Part shown: piece after piece, positions 54,789-64,000 of the stretch
Layout: each line of letters opens with the position of its first letter
Numbering within the stretch: the first letter of the stretch is position 1
NCBI GenBank assembly: GCA_029256725.1
Contig: JAQSXJ010000031.1
Span: 1 to 64,000, forward strand
Reading direction: 5' to 3'
Origin: Anaerocolumna sp.
GTDB taxonomy: Bacteria; Bacillota; Clostridia; Lachnospirales; Lachnospiraceae
Length of the DNA stretch: 64,000 nucleotides
The notes under the pieces: model-generated
The model's database searches: none
The model's input: the letters and a program-made list of their open reading frames with translations, nothing else
What the model was told of the DNA's origin: nothing
Made by a program: the position numbers and the translations under genes

Positions 54789-54835
54789 AACTACTGGCTC
54801 AACTACCGGCTCAACTACTGGCTAACTACTGATTC
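54789..54835. repeat. 12-bp tandem repeat
   Basis: Four near copies of AACTACTGGCTC follow one another at 54789-54800, 54801-54812, 54813-54823 and 54824-54835 with one or two changes. The unit lies after the LuxR gene stop in a gene-free stretch (54714-55168). Confidence 0.7.
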
Positions 54836-54940
54836 CATCTATGAAGCGTGAAAGTAAATAACTGCTTATTATGTCAGGGTATTAGAGAAAAAATTATCAA
54901 GAAATTTATATCAGCTTTAACACAGCAAGTAACGCCATAA

Positions 54941-54976
54941 GGAGCAGTATACAGTAAGCTTACTGTATACTGCTCC
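54941..54976. terminator. 36-bp perfect palindrome between convergent genes
   Basis: The half GGAGCAGTATACAGTAAG is followed by its exact complement, without loop bases. It lies between the LuxR gene and the 3' end of the siderophore-binding protein gene and probably ends both transcripts, though neither side has a long T-run. Confidence 0.65.
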
Positions 54977-55168
54977 AGTCACTTATTCTTATTATACCAG
55001 TAAACTAGTGTATATCTGAAACTGCCTGTAAAGCTTCGTATCCCATGTTATATGGATCAAGTTATAATTTTGAAGTGTCCATGAAGCTACTTTTTAAAAT
55101 TGCAATGTAAATCACCACTAAGCAAAGCTTTCAAAATGGTACAATGGACTTTCAGACTTATTATTCTG

Positions 55169-56173
55169 CTAATCTACCAGCGTGTTGAGCGCTTCTACCA
55201 AGTAGTCGAGCTGTGCATCAAGGCTCAGAACATCATCAAAATAAAACAAACCTTGGTATTCACCGGGAATTTCCAATATATGGCCTTGGGCAACGGCAGG
55301 AATACTCTTCCAGATATCAGATTGTGCATATTCTGACTCAGTACCTTCCTGGCGGCACCAGATAATATAGTCACCAAAATATTCGTGGGCTACCTCGTAG
55401 CTGATGGTTCCTCTTCCGTTACCGGAGGTCTCAATCAATTCTCTTAACTTCACCGGATATTGCTGTCCAAGGTATGTGTATAAAAGTGTCCCGCCTCTTG
55501 ATCCGGTTTCATAAGAAAGTCCTGCCCACTCGCCTGTAGAACCCCAGTCTTCCAAAATGCTGAAGGTTTTACCTTTAAACGCTTCGTTATTAAACATTTC
55601 TTTGGCATCCTTTAGCTTTGTTTCAAACGCAGTAATTGTTTTTTCTGCTGTTTCAAGGGTTCCGGTCGCTTCACCAATGATTCGTGTTCGTTCCGGAGAT
55701 GTGTTGCTCTCTTCAATAACAAGCACGGGGGCTACCTGGCTGAAGGTATCAAAATCCTCTTTACTGTATGTAATTATCAGATCTGGCTCTAATGCCATGA
55801 CCTCTTCCTGTTCCCAATTTTCAATTTTTGTAGACGTCATCATCTGATCATAAAAAGGCATGGTTTTCTGCATCCAACCATAGTACCCGACTACATTGAG
55901 GCCAGTGGCCAGTGTATCTCCGATATACCAATTAACAACAACCCTCTGTGGATTGACAGGAATTTCAATGTCGCCCATTACGGTACTGACTGTGCGGGTG
56001 CCGTTTTCTTTAGAGGCCTCTGTCGGTGTTTCAGACACCGCCGTAGCATCAGACTCCGCTGTTACCTCAGACTCTGCGGGTGCCTTAGGCTGGCTGCTAG
56101 TGCAAGCTGAAAGCGTAAGCACAATGGTAAGAGACAAAATTATTGGTATTAACTTTTTCATAATTATCCTCAT
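55169..56173 (-). CDS. Iron-siderophore ABC transporter substrate-binding lipoprotein (FecB/FhuD-like)
   Basis: The 334-residue protein has a lipoprotein signal (LIPIILSLTIVLTLSAC), a Ser/Ala/Glu linker, and two alpha/beta lobes of the type III periplasmic-binding fold, beginning TVSTVMGDIEIPVNPQRVVV and with LEPDLIITYSKEDFD. It should capture a ferric siderophore at the cell surface. The permease and ATPase genes are not present. It is divergent from an AraC-type regulator, a common arrangement for iron uptake. The starts at 56173 (AAGGAGAATCAC) and four codons later are both possible. Base composition is richer in GC than the neighbours. Confidence 0.85.
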   Translation of the reverse strand: MRIIMKKLIPIILSLTIVLTLSACTSSQPKAPAESEVTAESDATAVSETPTEASKENGTRTVSTVMGDIEIPVNPQRVVVNWYIGDTLATGLNVVGYYGWMQKTMPFYDQMMTSTKIENWEQEEVMALEPDLIITYSKEDFDTFSQVAPVLVIEESNTSPERTRIIGEATGTLETAEKTITAFETKLKDAKEMFNNEAFKGKTFSILEDWGSTGEWAGLSYETGSRGGTLLYTYLGQQYPVKLRELIETSGNGRGTISYEVAHEYFGDYIIWCRQEGTESEYAQSDIWKSIPAVAQGHILEIPGEYQGLFYFDDVLSLDAQLDYLVEALNTLVD

Positions 56174-56226
56174 GTGATTCTCCTTGACAGATGTTTAGTA
56201 TTGATTTCGGCGCGCGCTGCCGTCCA

Positions 56227-56244
56227 AGTTAGATCCTTCTAACT
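56227..56244. promoter_or_regulatory. Perfect dyad operator candidate between SBP and AraC genes
   Basis: AGTTAGA and TCTAACT are separated by TCCT. It lies 54 bases upstream of the binding-protein start in the divergent region 56174-56488, where an AraC-type or iron regulator could bind. Confidence 0.45.
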
Positions 56245-56488
56245 CAATTGCTATTTTACGGTGTCGACGATTGACTGTCAAGAGCTAGATACAGGGAAGG
56301 GGTTAACTGACCATTAAGACTAGAAGTGTACAAAAGCTTGCAGCGTAAGCATTCTAAAGCTGTAAATTATCCTTTGATACAACATTTTCGGAGTATGCAC
56401 ATCACATTTTGGATTAGTTTAGGATTGAAAAATGCCCTGATTTAAAGTATACTATTGCATCATTTACTTTTCTTAAAGGAGGACATAT

Positions 56489-57460
56489 ATGCAGTATACG
56501 AATGAATTTGCTCTGGGCTGGGGAGCAATGGCGGAACGCCTTGGATTGAAAATAAGCCGAAACGGAACGTATTCCCATTATAATATTCCAGATATCTGGG
56601 ATAACGGGTGGATTACCCAGGTAACTCCAGTAGAGGGGTTGCATGTCGCCAGTGCGTGGTTCACCGCCAAAGAGCAAATTGAGTATACCATGCATATAGA
56701 AAAACCCTGCTTGTGGGTATTTTGCATTGATCAGGGCAGTCTCACCTTCACCAGACGGGGAGTACCCGCCCGACAACTTTCCCCGTTTACGCAGCTGATC
56801 ATAAGCAACGGCAGTCCGCTGCGCCTTACTATTGCACCGGGTGAGCCGGTCTGCTTTACCAGTCTGCTAATATTTGATTCCTGGATTGAGACCTTTCTTC
56901 AGACAAACGGTATAACATACCCTATTAGAGTTTCAGATGCCCACCAGTGGCTGCCCCAGCACGTGGATACGCCTATTGTAATGCTTGTGATGGAGCAGCT
57001 TCGCTGGGGCGTACGGGGAAACAGACTGCCACCACTGGCTTATTTATGCAAAGCAGGTGAACTGTTGTGCCTGTTTGCCCATGCACTAGAGGAGGAGCGC
57101 CGTAAAAAACCCCGCCGCCACTACGTCACCTGGGAAAACGAGCAGAAACTCCAACGTGTTCGGGAACTGATTGATAAGGACCCGCTGAATACGCCAAGTA
57201 CGGAGGCACTTTGCCAGCTTGCCGAAATGGGCGAAAGCAAATTGAGAATTGCCTTCAAAGGCCTGTACGGCAAACCTCTTTATTCCTATATTCGTGAAGC
57301 GGTGATGAAGCGGGCTATGCAGCTGTTGGCCTATGACGAGCTGAGCATTAAAAATATCGCAACACTCTGCGGCTATGAAAACCCAGCAAAGTTTACAGCC
57401 GCATTTAAAGCTGTCCATGAGATTACACCCAGTGCATTTCGAAGGGGATTCGGATTGTAG
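56489..57460 (+). CDS. AraC family transcriptional regulator (PchR-like)
   Basis: The 323-residue protein has a C-terminal AraC double helix-turn-helix (TEALCQLAEMGESKLRIAFK, MKRAMQLLAYDELSIKNIAT, then CGYENPAKFTAAFKAVHEIT) and an N-terminal sensing part (about 1-210) like PchR-type siderophore regulators. It probably activates the divergent siderophore-binding gene. Its GC content and codon use, with many CGC and CTG codons, differ sharply from the window, which suggests recent transfer. RBS AAAGGAGG precedes the ATG. Confidence 0.88.
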   Translation: MQYTNEFALGWGAMAERLGLKISRNGTYSHYNIPDIWDNGWITQVTPVEGLHVASAWFTAKEQIEYTMHIEKPCLWVFCIDQGSLTFTRRGVPARQLSPFTQLIISNGSPLRLTIAPGEPVCFTSLLIFDSWIETFLQTNGITYPIRVSDAHQWLPQHVDTPIVMLVMEQLRWGVRGNRLPPLAYLCKAGELLCLFAHALEEERRKKPRRHYVTWENEQKLQRVRELIDKDPLNTPSTEALCQLAEMGESKLRIAFKGLYGKPLYSYIREAVMKRAMQLLAYDELSIKNIATLCGYENPAKFTAAFKAVHEITPSAFRRGFGL

Positions 57461-57537
57461 CAAACTGTATTTTCCTGCTAATACTGAATGATATATGCAA
57501 TCCCATTTTGGATGAACGAAACTACTTCATCCGTTTT

Positions 57538-57594
57538 AAATACCTCCTATTTTTTTGTGGCTGATAAACCTTAATTAAATCATAGGAGGTATTT
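57538..57594 (+). terminator. Terminator of the AraC-type gene
   Basis: AAATACCTCCTAT (57538-57550) pairs perfectly with ATAGGAGGTATTT (57582-57594) around a 31-base loop; the plus strand continues with TACTTG, so the T-run is short. Confidence 0.6.
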
Positions 57595-57668
57595 TACTTG
57601 TAGTTAAAGCTTTTGTGCAACATACCAGATAATCCTGTGGTTAATTTGTTATAGTGACACAAAAAAAA

Positions 57669-57697
57669 CCCAAGTCCTTATAAATAAAGACTTGGGG
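57669..57697 (-). terminator. Terminator of the str operon (after tuf)
   Basis: CCCAAGTC and GACTTGGGG form the stem and eight Ts follow on the minus strand. It begins 19 bases after the tuf stop. Confidence 0.9.
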
Positions 57698-57715
57698 TAA
57701 TATTATTTTAATTAA

Positions 57716-58909
57716 TTACTGAACGATAGTAGCAACTTTACCAGAACCTACTGTACGTCCACCTTCACGGATAGCAAAGCCTAAACCTTGCTCCATAGCG
57801 ATTGGATGGATTAACTCGATGCTCATTTCAATATTGTCACCAGGCATACACATTTCAACACCGTCAGGAAGGTTGCAAACACCAGTTACGTCAGTTGTTC
57901 TGAAGTAGAACTGAGGTCTGTAGTTATTGAAGAAAGGAGTATGACGTCCACCTTCATCTTTTGTTAAAACGTAAACCTGAGCTGTGAATTTCTTATGGCA
58001 TTTGATTGAGCCGGGTTTGCAAAGAACCTGTCCTCTTTCGATTTCAGCTCTCTGAACACCACGAAGAAGTGCTCCGATATTATCTCCAGCCTGAGCCTCA
58101 TCAAGAAGCTTTCTGAACATTTCAATACCAGTAACAACAACTTTACGTGTCTCTTCTTTGATACCAACGATTTCAACTTCTTCAGATACATGAAGAACAC
58201 CACGCTCAACACGGCCTGTAGCAACTGTACCACGTCCTGTGATAGAGAAAACGTCCTCGATAGGCATTAAGAAAGGCTTATCTGTCTCTCTCTGAGGATC
58301 GGGAATCCAGCTATCAACAGCGTCAAATAACTCAAGAATCTTATCTCCCCAAGGGCATGAAGGATCTTCAAGAGCCTTTAAAGCAGAACCCTGAATAATA
58401 GGAGTATCATCGCCAGGGAATTCATAATCGCTTAATAATTCTCTGATTTCCATCTCTACTAATTCAAGTAATTCAGGATCATCAACCATATCACACTTGT
58501 TCATGAATACTACGATGTAAGGAACACCTACCTGACGAGATAACAGGATGTGCTCTTTAGTCTGAGCCATAACACCGTCAGTAGCAGCAACTACAAGGAT
58601 AGCGCCGTCCATCTGAGCAGCACCAGTGATCATGTTCTTTACATAATCGGCATGTCCAGGGCAGTCAACGTGAGCGTAATGTCTAGCTTTTGACTCATAC
58701 TCAACGTGAGCTGTAGAGATTGTGATACCTCTTTCTCTTTCTTCGGGAGCTTTATCGATCTGATCGAAAGCTACAGCCTGACCAGTACCTAATCTCTCAT
58801 GAAGAGTTTTAGTGATAGCCGCTGTTAAAGTAGTTTTACCATGGTCAACGTGTCCGATGGTACCGATATTACAATGGGGTTTGTTTCTTTCAAATTTAGC
58901 TTTAGCCAT
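57716..58909 (-). CDS. tuf: Elongation factor Tu
   Basis: The 397-residue GTPase has [18 protein letters not shown] (P-loop), the switch region with [43 protein letters not shown] and the two beta-barrel domains ending [20 protein letters not shown]. It carries aminoacyl-tRNA to the ribosome. The gene follows fusA after 175 bases, which hold a small hairpin GCAGA/TCTGC, and ends in a strong terminator. Confidence 0.99.
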   Translation of the reverse strand: MAKAKFERNKPHCNIGTIGHVDHGKTTLTAAITKTLHERLGTGQAVAFDQIDKAPEERERGITISTAHVEYESKARHYAHVDCPGHADYVKNMITGAAQMDGAILVVAATDGVMAQTKEHILLSRQVGVPYIVVFMNKCDMVDDPELLELVEMEIRELLSDYEFPGDDTPIIQGSALKALEDPSCPWGDKILELFDAVDSWIPDPQRETDKPFLMPIEDVFSITGRGTVATGRVERGVLHVSEEVEIVGIKEETRKVVVTGIEMFRKLLDEAQAGDNIGALLRGVQRAEIERGQVLCKPGSIKCHKKFTAQVYVLTKDEGGRHTPFFNNYRPQFYFRTTDVTGVCNLPDGVEMCMPGDNIEMSIELIHPIAMEQGLGFAIREGGRTVGSGKVATIVQ

Positions 58910-59084
58910 TTTTGTAACGTCCTCCTTTAAATAAATGCACCTTTGTGCATATACATTTTATCGCCTGCAGACTAGACATAAAAGTCATTATCTGCGGGCA
59001 TTTGATTTTGAGCTTATAGCTTTATTATATTTCAGTTTAGAAATATTTTCAAGCATAATTAATGATTCCACATATATTTGTGGA

Positions 59085-61205
59085 TTAGTTCTTTCCTTTT
59101 GCTGCAAGAACCTTTTCCTGAACACTCTTAGGAACGGGATCATAATTGGAGAAGAACATGGAATAAGCACCACGCCCCTGAGTTCTTGAACGAAGGGATG
59201 TGGAATATCCAAACATTTCTGAGAGGGGAACGAATCCTCTGATAAGCTTTGTTCCGTTGATATCTTCAGAACCTTCGATACGTCCACGACGGGAACTGAT
59301 ATCACCGATAACATCACCCATATAATCATCGGGTACAGTTACTTCAACTCTCATGATAGGCTCTAATAAAACAGCGCCTGCTTTGTTCATCGCATCTTTA
59401 AACGCCATTGATCCGGCAATCTTAAATGCCATTTCGTTGGAGTCTACTTCATGGTAGGAACCGTCATAAACGGTAGCCTTAATACCAAGTACAGGATATC
59501 CTCCAAGAATACCAGCTTTGGAAGCTTCTTCTATACCAGCACCAACTGCAGGGATGTATTCTTTAGGAATAGCACCACCAACAACGGTAGATACGAATTC
59601 GAAAACCTTTTCTGCATTAGCATCCATAGGCTCAAAGCGAACCTTACAGTGACCGTACTGTCCACGTCCACCGGACTGCTTAGCATATTTAGAGTCAACT
59701 TCAACAGTTTTTGTAAAGGTTTCTTTGTAAGCAACCTGAGGTGCACCTACATTAGCCTCTACCTTAAATTCACGCAGAAGTCTGTCTACGATAATTTCAA
59801 GATGGAGCTCACCCATACCGGCGATAATTGTCTGACCGGTTTCTTCATTGGTGTAAGTTCTGAAAGTAGGATCTTCTTCTGCTAATTTCGCTAAAGATTC
59901 ACCCATCTTATCCTGTCCTGCTTTTGTCTTAGGTTCGATAGAAACCTCGATAACAGGTTCAGGGAATTCCATGGATTCAAGAATAACAGGGAATTTCTCA
60001 TCACAGATAGTGTCACCGGTTGTGGTGCCCTTTAAACCAACTGCTGCTGCGATATCTCCTGAATAAACCTTCTCCAGATCTTCTCTCTTATTAGCATGCA
60101 TCTGAAGGATACGTCCAACGCGCTCTTTCCTGTTCTTTGTAGAGTTAAGTACATAAGAACCGGAATTTAAAGTACCGGAATATACACGGAAGAATGCAAG
60201 CTTTCCTACGAAAGGATCGGCCATAATCTTGAATGCAAGAGCTGAAAAAGGCTCTTCATCAGAAGATTTTCTGTGAACTTCGTTACCATCTTCATCAACA
60301 CCTTTGATATCAGCGACATCAGTAGGTGCAGGTAAATACTCGATAACAGCATCCAGTAACTTCTGAACACCTTTATTTCTGTATGCGGAACCGCAAGTTA
60401 CAGGAATAATGGTTGTTGCTATAGTAGCATTTCTAAGAGCAGCTTTTAATTCAACTGTTGTAGGCTCTTCACCCTCTAAGAATTTCTCAAGCAGGATATC
60501 ATCGGTCTCGCAAATGGATTCGATCATAGCTGCTCTATATTCTTCTGCCTGCTCTAATAAATCGGCAGGTATTTCGGAGATACTAATATCGTCTCCCTTA
60601 TCATCATTGTAGAAATAAGCTTTCATTTCAAACAGGTCAATAATACCTTTGAATTCATCCTCTTTACCAATAGGTATCTGGATAGCAACAGGGTTCTTGC
60701 CAAGTCTTGATTTGATCATGCTTATTACATTGTAGAAATCAGCACCGGAAATGTCCATCTTATTAACGAAAGCCATTCTGGGTACTTGATATTTATCAGC
60801 CTGACGCCATACTGTTTCAGACTGAGGTTCAACACCGCCTTTAGCGCAAAAAACGCCAACGGCACTATCAAGAACACGTAAGGAACGCTCTACTTCTACA
60901 GTAAAGTCAACGTGTCCTGGTGTATCTATAATATTGATACGGTGAGGCATTGCGCCATCTAACTTCTGGTGCTCAAGTTCCTGAGTCCAATGACAGGTTG
61001 TAGCGGCTGAAGTAATTGTGATACCTCTTTCCTGCTCCTGTTCCATCCAGTCCATGGTAGCAGTTCCTTCATGAGTATCACCAATTTTATAATTAACACC
61101 GGTATAGTATAAGATACGCTCAGTAAGAGTGGTCTTTCCGGCATCAATATGAGCCATGATACCGATGTTTCTGGTTCTGTCTAACGGGTATTCTCTTCCA
61201 GCCAA
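59085..61205 (-). CDS. fusA: Elongation factor G
   Basis: The 706-residue translocase has [52 protein letters not shown], domains III-V and the C-terminal [20 protein letters not shown]. It moves tRNA and mRNA through the ribosome with GTP. The start codon is TTG at 61205, fixed by AAGGAGG at about seven bases and by the conserved beginning [14 protein letters not shown]. Part of the str operon between rpsG and tuf. Confidence 0.98.
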   Translation of the reverse strand: MAGREYPLDRTRNIGIMAHIDAGKTTLTERILYYTGVNYKIGDTHEGTATMDWMEQEQERGITITSAATTCHWTQELEHQKLDGAMPHRINIIDTPGHVDFTVEVERSLRVLDSAVGVFCAKGGVEPQSETVWRQADKYQVPRMAFVNKMDISGADFYNVISMIKSRLGKNPVAIQIPIGKEDEFKGIIDLFEMKAYFYNDDKGDDISISEIPADLLEQAEEYRAAMIESICETDDILLEKFLEGEEPTTVELKAALRNATIATTIIPVTCGSAYRNKGVQKLLDAVIEYLPAPTDVADIKGVDEDGNEVHRKSSDEEPFSALAFKIMADPFVGKLAFFRVYSGTLNSGSYVLNSTKNRKERVGRILQMHANKREDLEKVYSGDIAAAVGLKGTTTGDTICDEKFPVILESMEFPEPVIEVSIEPKTKAGQDKMGESLAKLAEEDPTFRTYTNEETGQTIIAGMGELHLEIIVDRLLREFKVEANVGAPQVAYKETFTKTVEVDSKYAKQSGGRGQYGHCKVRFEPMDANAEKVFEFVSTVVGGAIPKEYIPAVGAGIEEASKAGILGGYPVLGIKATVYDGSYHEVDSNEMAFKIAGSMAFKDAMNKAGAVLLEPIMRVEVTVPDDYMGDVIGDISSRRGRIEGSEDINGTKLIRGFVPLSEMFGYSTSLRSRTQGRGAYSMFFSNYDPVPKSVQEKVLAAKGKN

Positions 61206-61340
61206 GGAAATTCCTCCTTATCTTAAAGTCACATGTGATTTTATAATCACAGAACATAATTTATTTACAGCAAATTAAAGTGATTTGCTGCATTTAATGC
61301 TGCATGGGTTCTGGCATAAGCCACAACCCATTTCAGAAGA

Positions 61341-61811
61341 TTACCAACGATAATGTGCAAATGCCTTATTAGCGTCTGCCATTTTATGCATATCTTCTTT
61401 CTTCTTAACAGCAGAACCGGTATTGTTAGAAGCATCTAAAATCTCATTTCCCAGCTTCTCTTCCATGGTCTTCTCTCCTCTTTTACGTGAGTAGAGTGTT
61501 AACCAACGAAGTGCTAATGCCTGTCTTCTGTCGGGTCTAACTTCGATTGGTACCTGATAAGTAGCACCGCCGATACGTCTTGCTTTTACTTCAAGAACCG
61601 GCATGATGTTATTCATAGCTTCTTCAAACACTTCAATAGCTTCTTTTCCTGACTTCTCAGCTATCTTAGCGAAAGCTCCGTACACAATCTGCTGTGCAGT
61701 TCCTCTCTTACCATCTAACATAATGTTATTGATAAGCTTAGTTACAACCTTGCTGTTGTAAATAGGATCTGCTAATACATCTCTTTTTTGTATATGTCCT
61801 TTACGTGGCAC
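61341..61811 (-). CDS. rpsG: 30S ribosomal protein S7
   Basis: The 156-residue protein ([59 protein letters not shown]) is the head-domain assembly protein of the small subunit. The start is GTG at 61811 behind GGAGG. It follows rpsL in the str operon; the 308-base space between them (61812-62119) has no gene that I can support. Confidence 0.98.
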   Translation of the reverse strand: MPRKGHIQKRDVLADPIYNSKVVTKLINNIMLDGKRGTAQQIVYGAFAKIAEKSGKEAIEVFEEAMNNIMPVLEVKARRIGGATYQVPIEVRPDRRQALALRWLTLYSRKRGEKTMEEKLGNEILDASNNTGSAVKKKEDMHKMADANKAFAHYRW

Positions 61812-62119
61812 GTTTCTTCCCTCCTTAATAATCCTTATTGCCCGTGTAATAAAATAATCTTTTCACGGACCAGTAAAACAGTTATCACTGTTTTACATAA
61901 ATAAGTTCACTTAAATCATCGGTACTCACATTCCCTGTTAGGGTAGTATAGGAATAATCCTATACATTTTACTGTGTTCGCGCTCAGTTTAACTTGTCTT
62001 TCAAATCTATACCACTGATGAAACATTCTTCCTCTTGGGTGATAAAACGCGGCTCCCTTATTTTATCCTAATCTGAAATAAAAATTAATCCGGCACTTAA
62101 TGATTAGCGGAAAACTTAA

Positions 62120-62539
62120 TTATTTTGCTGGCTTAGGTCTCTTTGCTCCATACTTGGAACGAGCCTGTCTTCTCTTAGCAACACCTGCTGTATCAAGTGT
62201 ACCTCTGACGATATGGTAACGGGTACCAGGTAAATCCTTAACCCTTCCACCTCTGATCAGAACAACACTATGCTCCTGAAGGTTGTGGCCTTCACCGGGG
62301 ATATAGCTTGTTACTTCGATTCCGTTAGAAAGACGAACTCTGGCAATTTTTCTAAGAGCTGAGTTAGGCTTCTTAGGAGTAGCTGTTCTAACCGCGGTGC
62401 AAACACCTCTCTTCTGGGGTGAGGACACATCAGTAGACTTCTTGTTTAAGGAGTTAAATCCTTTTTGAAGAGCAGGAGAAGTAGATTTCTTCTCAACCGT
62501 CTTTCTACCTTTTCTAACTAATTGATTAAATGTAGGCAT
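62120..62539 (-). CDS. rpsL: 30S ribosomal protein S12
   Basis: The 139-residue protein ([20 protein letters not shown], then [40 protein letters not shown]) sits at the decoding centre. The streptomycin-relevant lysines are in TPKKPNS and GGRVKDLPG, unchanged from the wild-type pattern. It is the first gene of the str operon behind a perfect consensus promoter. Confidence 0.98.
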   Translation of the reverse strand: MPTFNQLVRKGRKTVEKKSTSPALQKGFNSLNKKSTDVSSPQKRGVCTAVRTATPKKPNSALRKIARVRLSNGIEVTSYIPGEGHNLQEHSVVLIRGGRVKDLPGTRYHIVRGTLDTAGVAKRRQARSKYGAKRPKPAK

Positions 62540-62605
62540 TAATTTTCACCTCCTGTTGCTTAAAATAAACATAAACATTGACGCAATATAAAATCGCGCT
62601 TAATG

Positions 62606-62634
62606 ATTATACTTTAAATTTGAGAACTTGTCAA
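62606..62634 (-). promoter_or_regulatory. Perfect consensus sigma-A promoter of the str operon
   Basis: On the minus strand TTGACA (62629-62634) and TATAAT (62606-62611) are 17 bases apart, about 60 bases before rpsL. Confidence 0.8.
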
Positions 62635-62693
62635 TAGTTTTAACAAGAATTTAAGCCGGAAAGCATCATCGGTATATTTTCCCATTAAATATT

Positions 62694-63128
62694 TTATTTT
62701 CTGCTGTTGATAATAGCAATTAAAATATTCATCGGAAATAGTTTTTCTTTATATAATACTATAGCTGCACCTAATACAGTTGCCACCCCGAGGATAAAGT
62801 AAATGACATGGAGGGGATGTATGCTTCCCATTATAAATACCTGCACTGCAATCCAGATTACCAGCGCGCCTCCGAAAACACCGCTGACATAACCCTGAAA
62901 TTTCAAATGCAACCTTACCAGAAAGCCGGCCAGAACGTTTCCAAGACCTATTATTGTAAACAATATAAGACTAGGGTAAAAATAATTAGTAAATGGTGAA
63001 CCTTTTAGCAGGTCATTGGATATACCCATTGGATTATTCGGATATATCATACCCATAGCTCCTCCGAACATAGCTCCTACTCCTATAAAGAAATGCAAAA
63101 TTGTTAAATACACAAATACTTTCTTCAT
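62694..63128 (-). CDS. Small membrane protein of unknown function
   Basis: The 144-residue protein has four hydrophobic helices (FVYLTILHFFIGVGAMFGGA, NYFYPSLILFTIIGLGNVLA, GALVIWIAVQVFIMG and VIYFILGVATVLGAAIVLY). The start at 63128 follows AGGAGAGGATAAG; the frame is open upstream but overlaps the nrdJ end. I do not recognise the family or infer a function. It lies between nrdJ and the str promoter. Confidence 0.7.
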   Translation of the reverse strand: MKKVFVYLTILHFFIGVGAMFGGAMGMIYPNNPMGISNDLLKGSPFTNYFYPSLILFTIIGLGNVLAGFLVRLHLKFQGYVSGVFGGALVIWIAVQVFIMGSIHPLHVIYFILGVATVLGAAIVLYKEKLFPMNILIAIINSRK

Positions 63129-63264
63129 ACACTTATCCTCTCCTGTTGCATATTGATGGTAAATTCTGATATAACTGTCTGAACAGATACAGGTTTTCTG
63201 TATAATCATAGCAAAAATTGTATTTGCGCGCAATATCCAATGGGATTTTTTACTATTTGATTCT

Positions 63265-64000
63265 TTACCTAACCGGGCAGGCTCCGGTTTCACAGTCTTC
63301 ATCGAGAAGTTCGCTTTCTTCTGCATTTTCCAATTTCTTTAATAGTGCATAGTCTATTGACTTGCTTAAGCTGACACGTTTTTGGTAGTCTTCTTTTGTA
63401 GTTGACTCATAGGGGAGCAGCGGGTAGGTCTCTTCCATCAAAGGAAGGAAAGTAATTCCTACAACACTGTCAAAGTTAGCAGAAAGCCAGTCGGCAACCG
63501 CCTCCCATTCCTCTTCTCTTACATGAACCGTTATACTTGTATTATGATCCGTCCAAGCTTCCATGGTAAGTTTATAAAGGTTTAGCTGCTCAACAGCACC
63601 AACCTGATACTTCGTTTTTCCTACCGGTGATTTCATCGGAAATTCAATAACTTTAACTGTACAGTTCTCGTCAGTCTGACCAACTTCATTAAAGACCGGA
63701 TAGCTCCCCAAGAGTTCAATCATCTTATACAAAGGATCTGTTACCGAGATACGGACTCTTCTGATGTAATAAGGGGCATGAGCATAATGCACGCCAGAAC
63801 TTACTCCTGGCAGATTAGACAGGGTTCCTTCTGGTTTAATGGTTGTCATCAACTGAGGCTTTTCTATACCTAGCTCTCTGCAATAGCGCTCCCCTTCTTC
63901 ATGAACTGCTTTCTTTAATGTTTCCAGCAGTTTTCTTAGCTCACTGTAATCCATACCCGTTCGATTCATCATATCCATCATTCCTGTTAAGGATACCCCT
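63265..64000 (-). CDS. nrdJ: Adenosylcobalamin-dependent ribonucleotide reductase, C-terminal part (5' end outside)
   Basis: The visible 244 residues start GVSLTGMMDMMNRTGMDYSE and contain TTIKPEGTLSNLPGVSSGVH, the class II reductase signature, and end with the Cys pair in DEDCETGACPVR that passes electrons from thioredoxin. The closest type is the monomeric RTPR-like class II enzyme, which makes deoxyribonucleotides with vitamin B12 and works with or without oxygen. The N-terminal part with the allosteric site is outside the window. Confidence 0.88.
   Translation of the reverse strand, partial: GVSLTGMMDMMNRTGMDYSELRKLLETLKKAVHEEGERYCRELGIEKPQLMTTIKPEGTLSNLPGVSSGVHYAHAPYYIRRVRISVTDPLYKMIELLGSYPVFNEVGQTDENCTVKVIEFPMKSPVGKTKYQVGAVEQLNLYKLTMEAWTDHNTSITVHVREEEWEAVADWLSANFDSVVGITFLPLMEETYPLLPYESTTKEDYQKRVSLSKSIDYALLKKLENAEESELLDEDCETGACPVR

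Noticed and set aside
54789-54835. CRISPR or iteron array
   Set aside because: Four adjacent 12-bp units without spacers and no replication gene nearby; a simple tandem repeat is enough.
61812-62119. Small gene between rpsL and rpsG
   Set aside because: No frame with a ribosome binding site or coding-like composition was found; it is treated as operon spacer.

Overview
The window looks like the chromosome of a motile, anaerobic, AT-rich Gram-positive bacterium of the class Clostridia, most likely a Lachnospiraceae relative. The basis is the strong AGGAGG-type ribosome binding sites, consensus sigma-A promoters, the Mbl - FlgF - FlgG - rod-binding protein gene order, a ComF - YvyF order as in Bacillus, a cobalamin-dependent (class II) ribonucleotide reductase, a surface flavoprotein reductase, an acyl-ACP thioesterase and a long-form hibernation factor. 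No plasmid, prophage, intact insertion sequence, CRISPR array, tRNA or rRNA gene was seen. Nearly all genes are on the minus strand; plus-strand genes are single acetyltransferase, regulator and thioesterase/CvfB units.

Left end (1-6.3 kb): the 5' part of tex, a 240-bp imperfect palindrome, a family 2 glycoside hydrolase and a tandem GNAT acetyltransferase. Next (6.6-18.4 kb) is a ten-gene minus-strand cell-surface polysaccharide locus: flippase, polymerase, four glycosyltransferase-like proteins, two pyruvyl transferases, and two FrhB-like iron-sulfur proteins. Its expected priming glycosyltransferase survives only as a decayed remnant upstream (18.46-18.70 kb), next to a second decayed reading frame, with a consensus promoter beyond.

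Middle (19.5-31.5 kb): a formate/nitrite-type channel; an aspartate-family amino acid operon (ACT-domain protein, homoserine dehydrogenase, a phosphoglycerate-mutase-like probable homoserine kinase, aspartokinase); a chemoreceptor; a MerR-type regulator convergent with an exported FMN/FAD reductase whose promoter has the 19-bp spacer and dyad typical of MerR control; and cheW. Then come core genes: prfB with its programmed +1 frameshift, secA, hpf, a cluster of DnaA boxes, an NlpC/P60 endopeptidase, trxB, a CPBP protease, a methyltransferase, RidA, an acyl-ACP thioesterase and CvfB.

Right part (43.8-64 kb): a YvyF-like flagellar gene broken by an internal deletion, comF, a nucleotidyltransferase, recD2, flagellar rod genes, an mbl gene with a frameshift, glycerol dehydrogenase divergent from a LuxR regulator, a GC-richer siderophore-binding lipoprotein/AraC regulator pair, the str operon (rpsL-rpsG-fusA-tuf) behind a perfect consensus promoter, a small membrane protein, and the 3' end of nrdJ.

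The most unusual signals are four long (about 130-240 bp) imperfect palindromes that all lie 3' of minus-strand genes, the DnaA-box cluster away from dnaA, the decayed start of the polysaccharide operon, and two broken morphogenesis/motility genes (yvyF-like and mbl). I saw no clear new multi-gene defence or mobile system.
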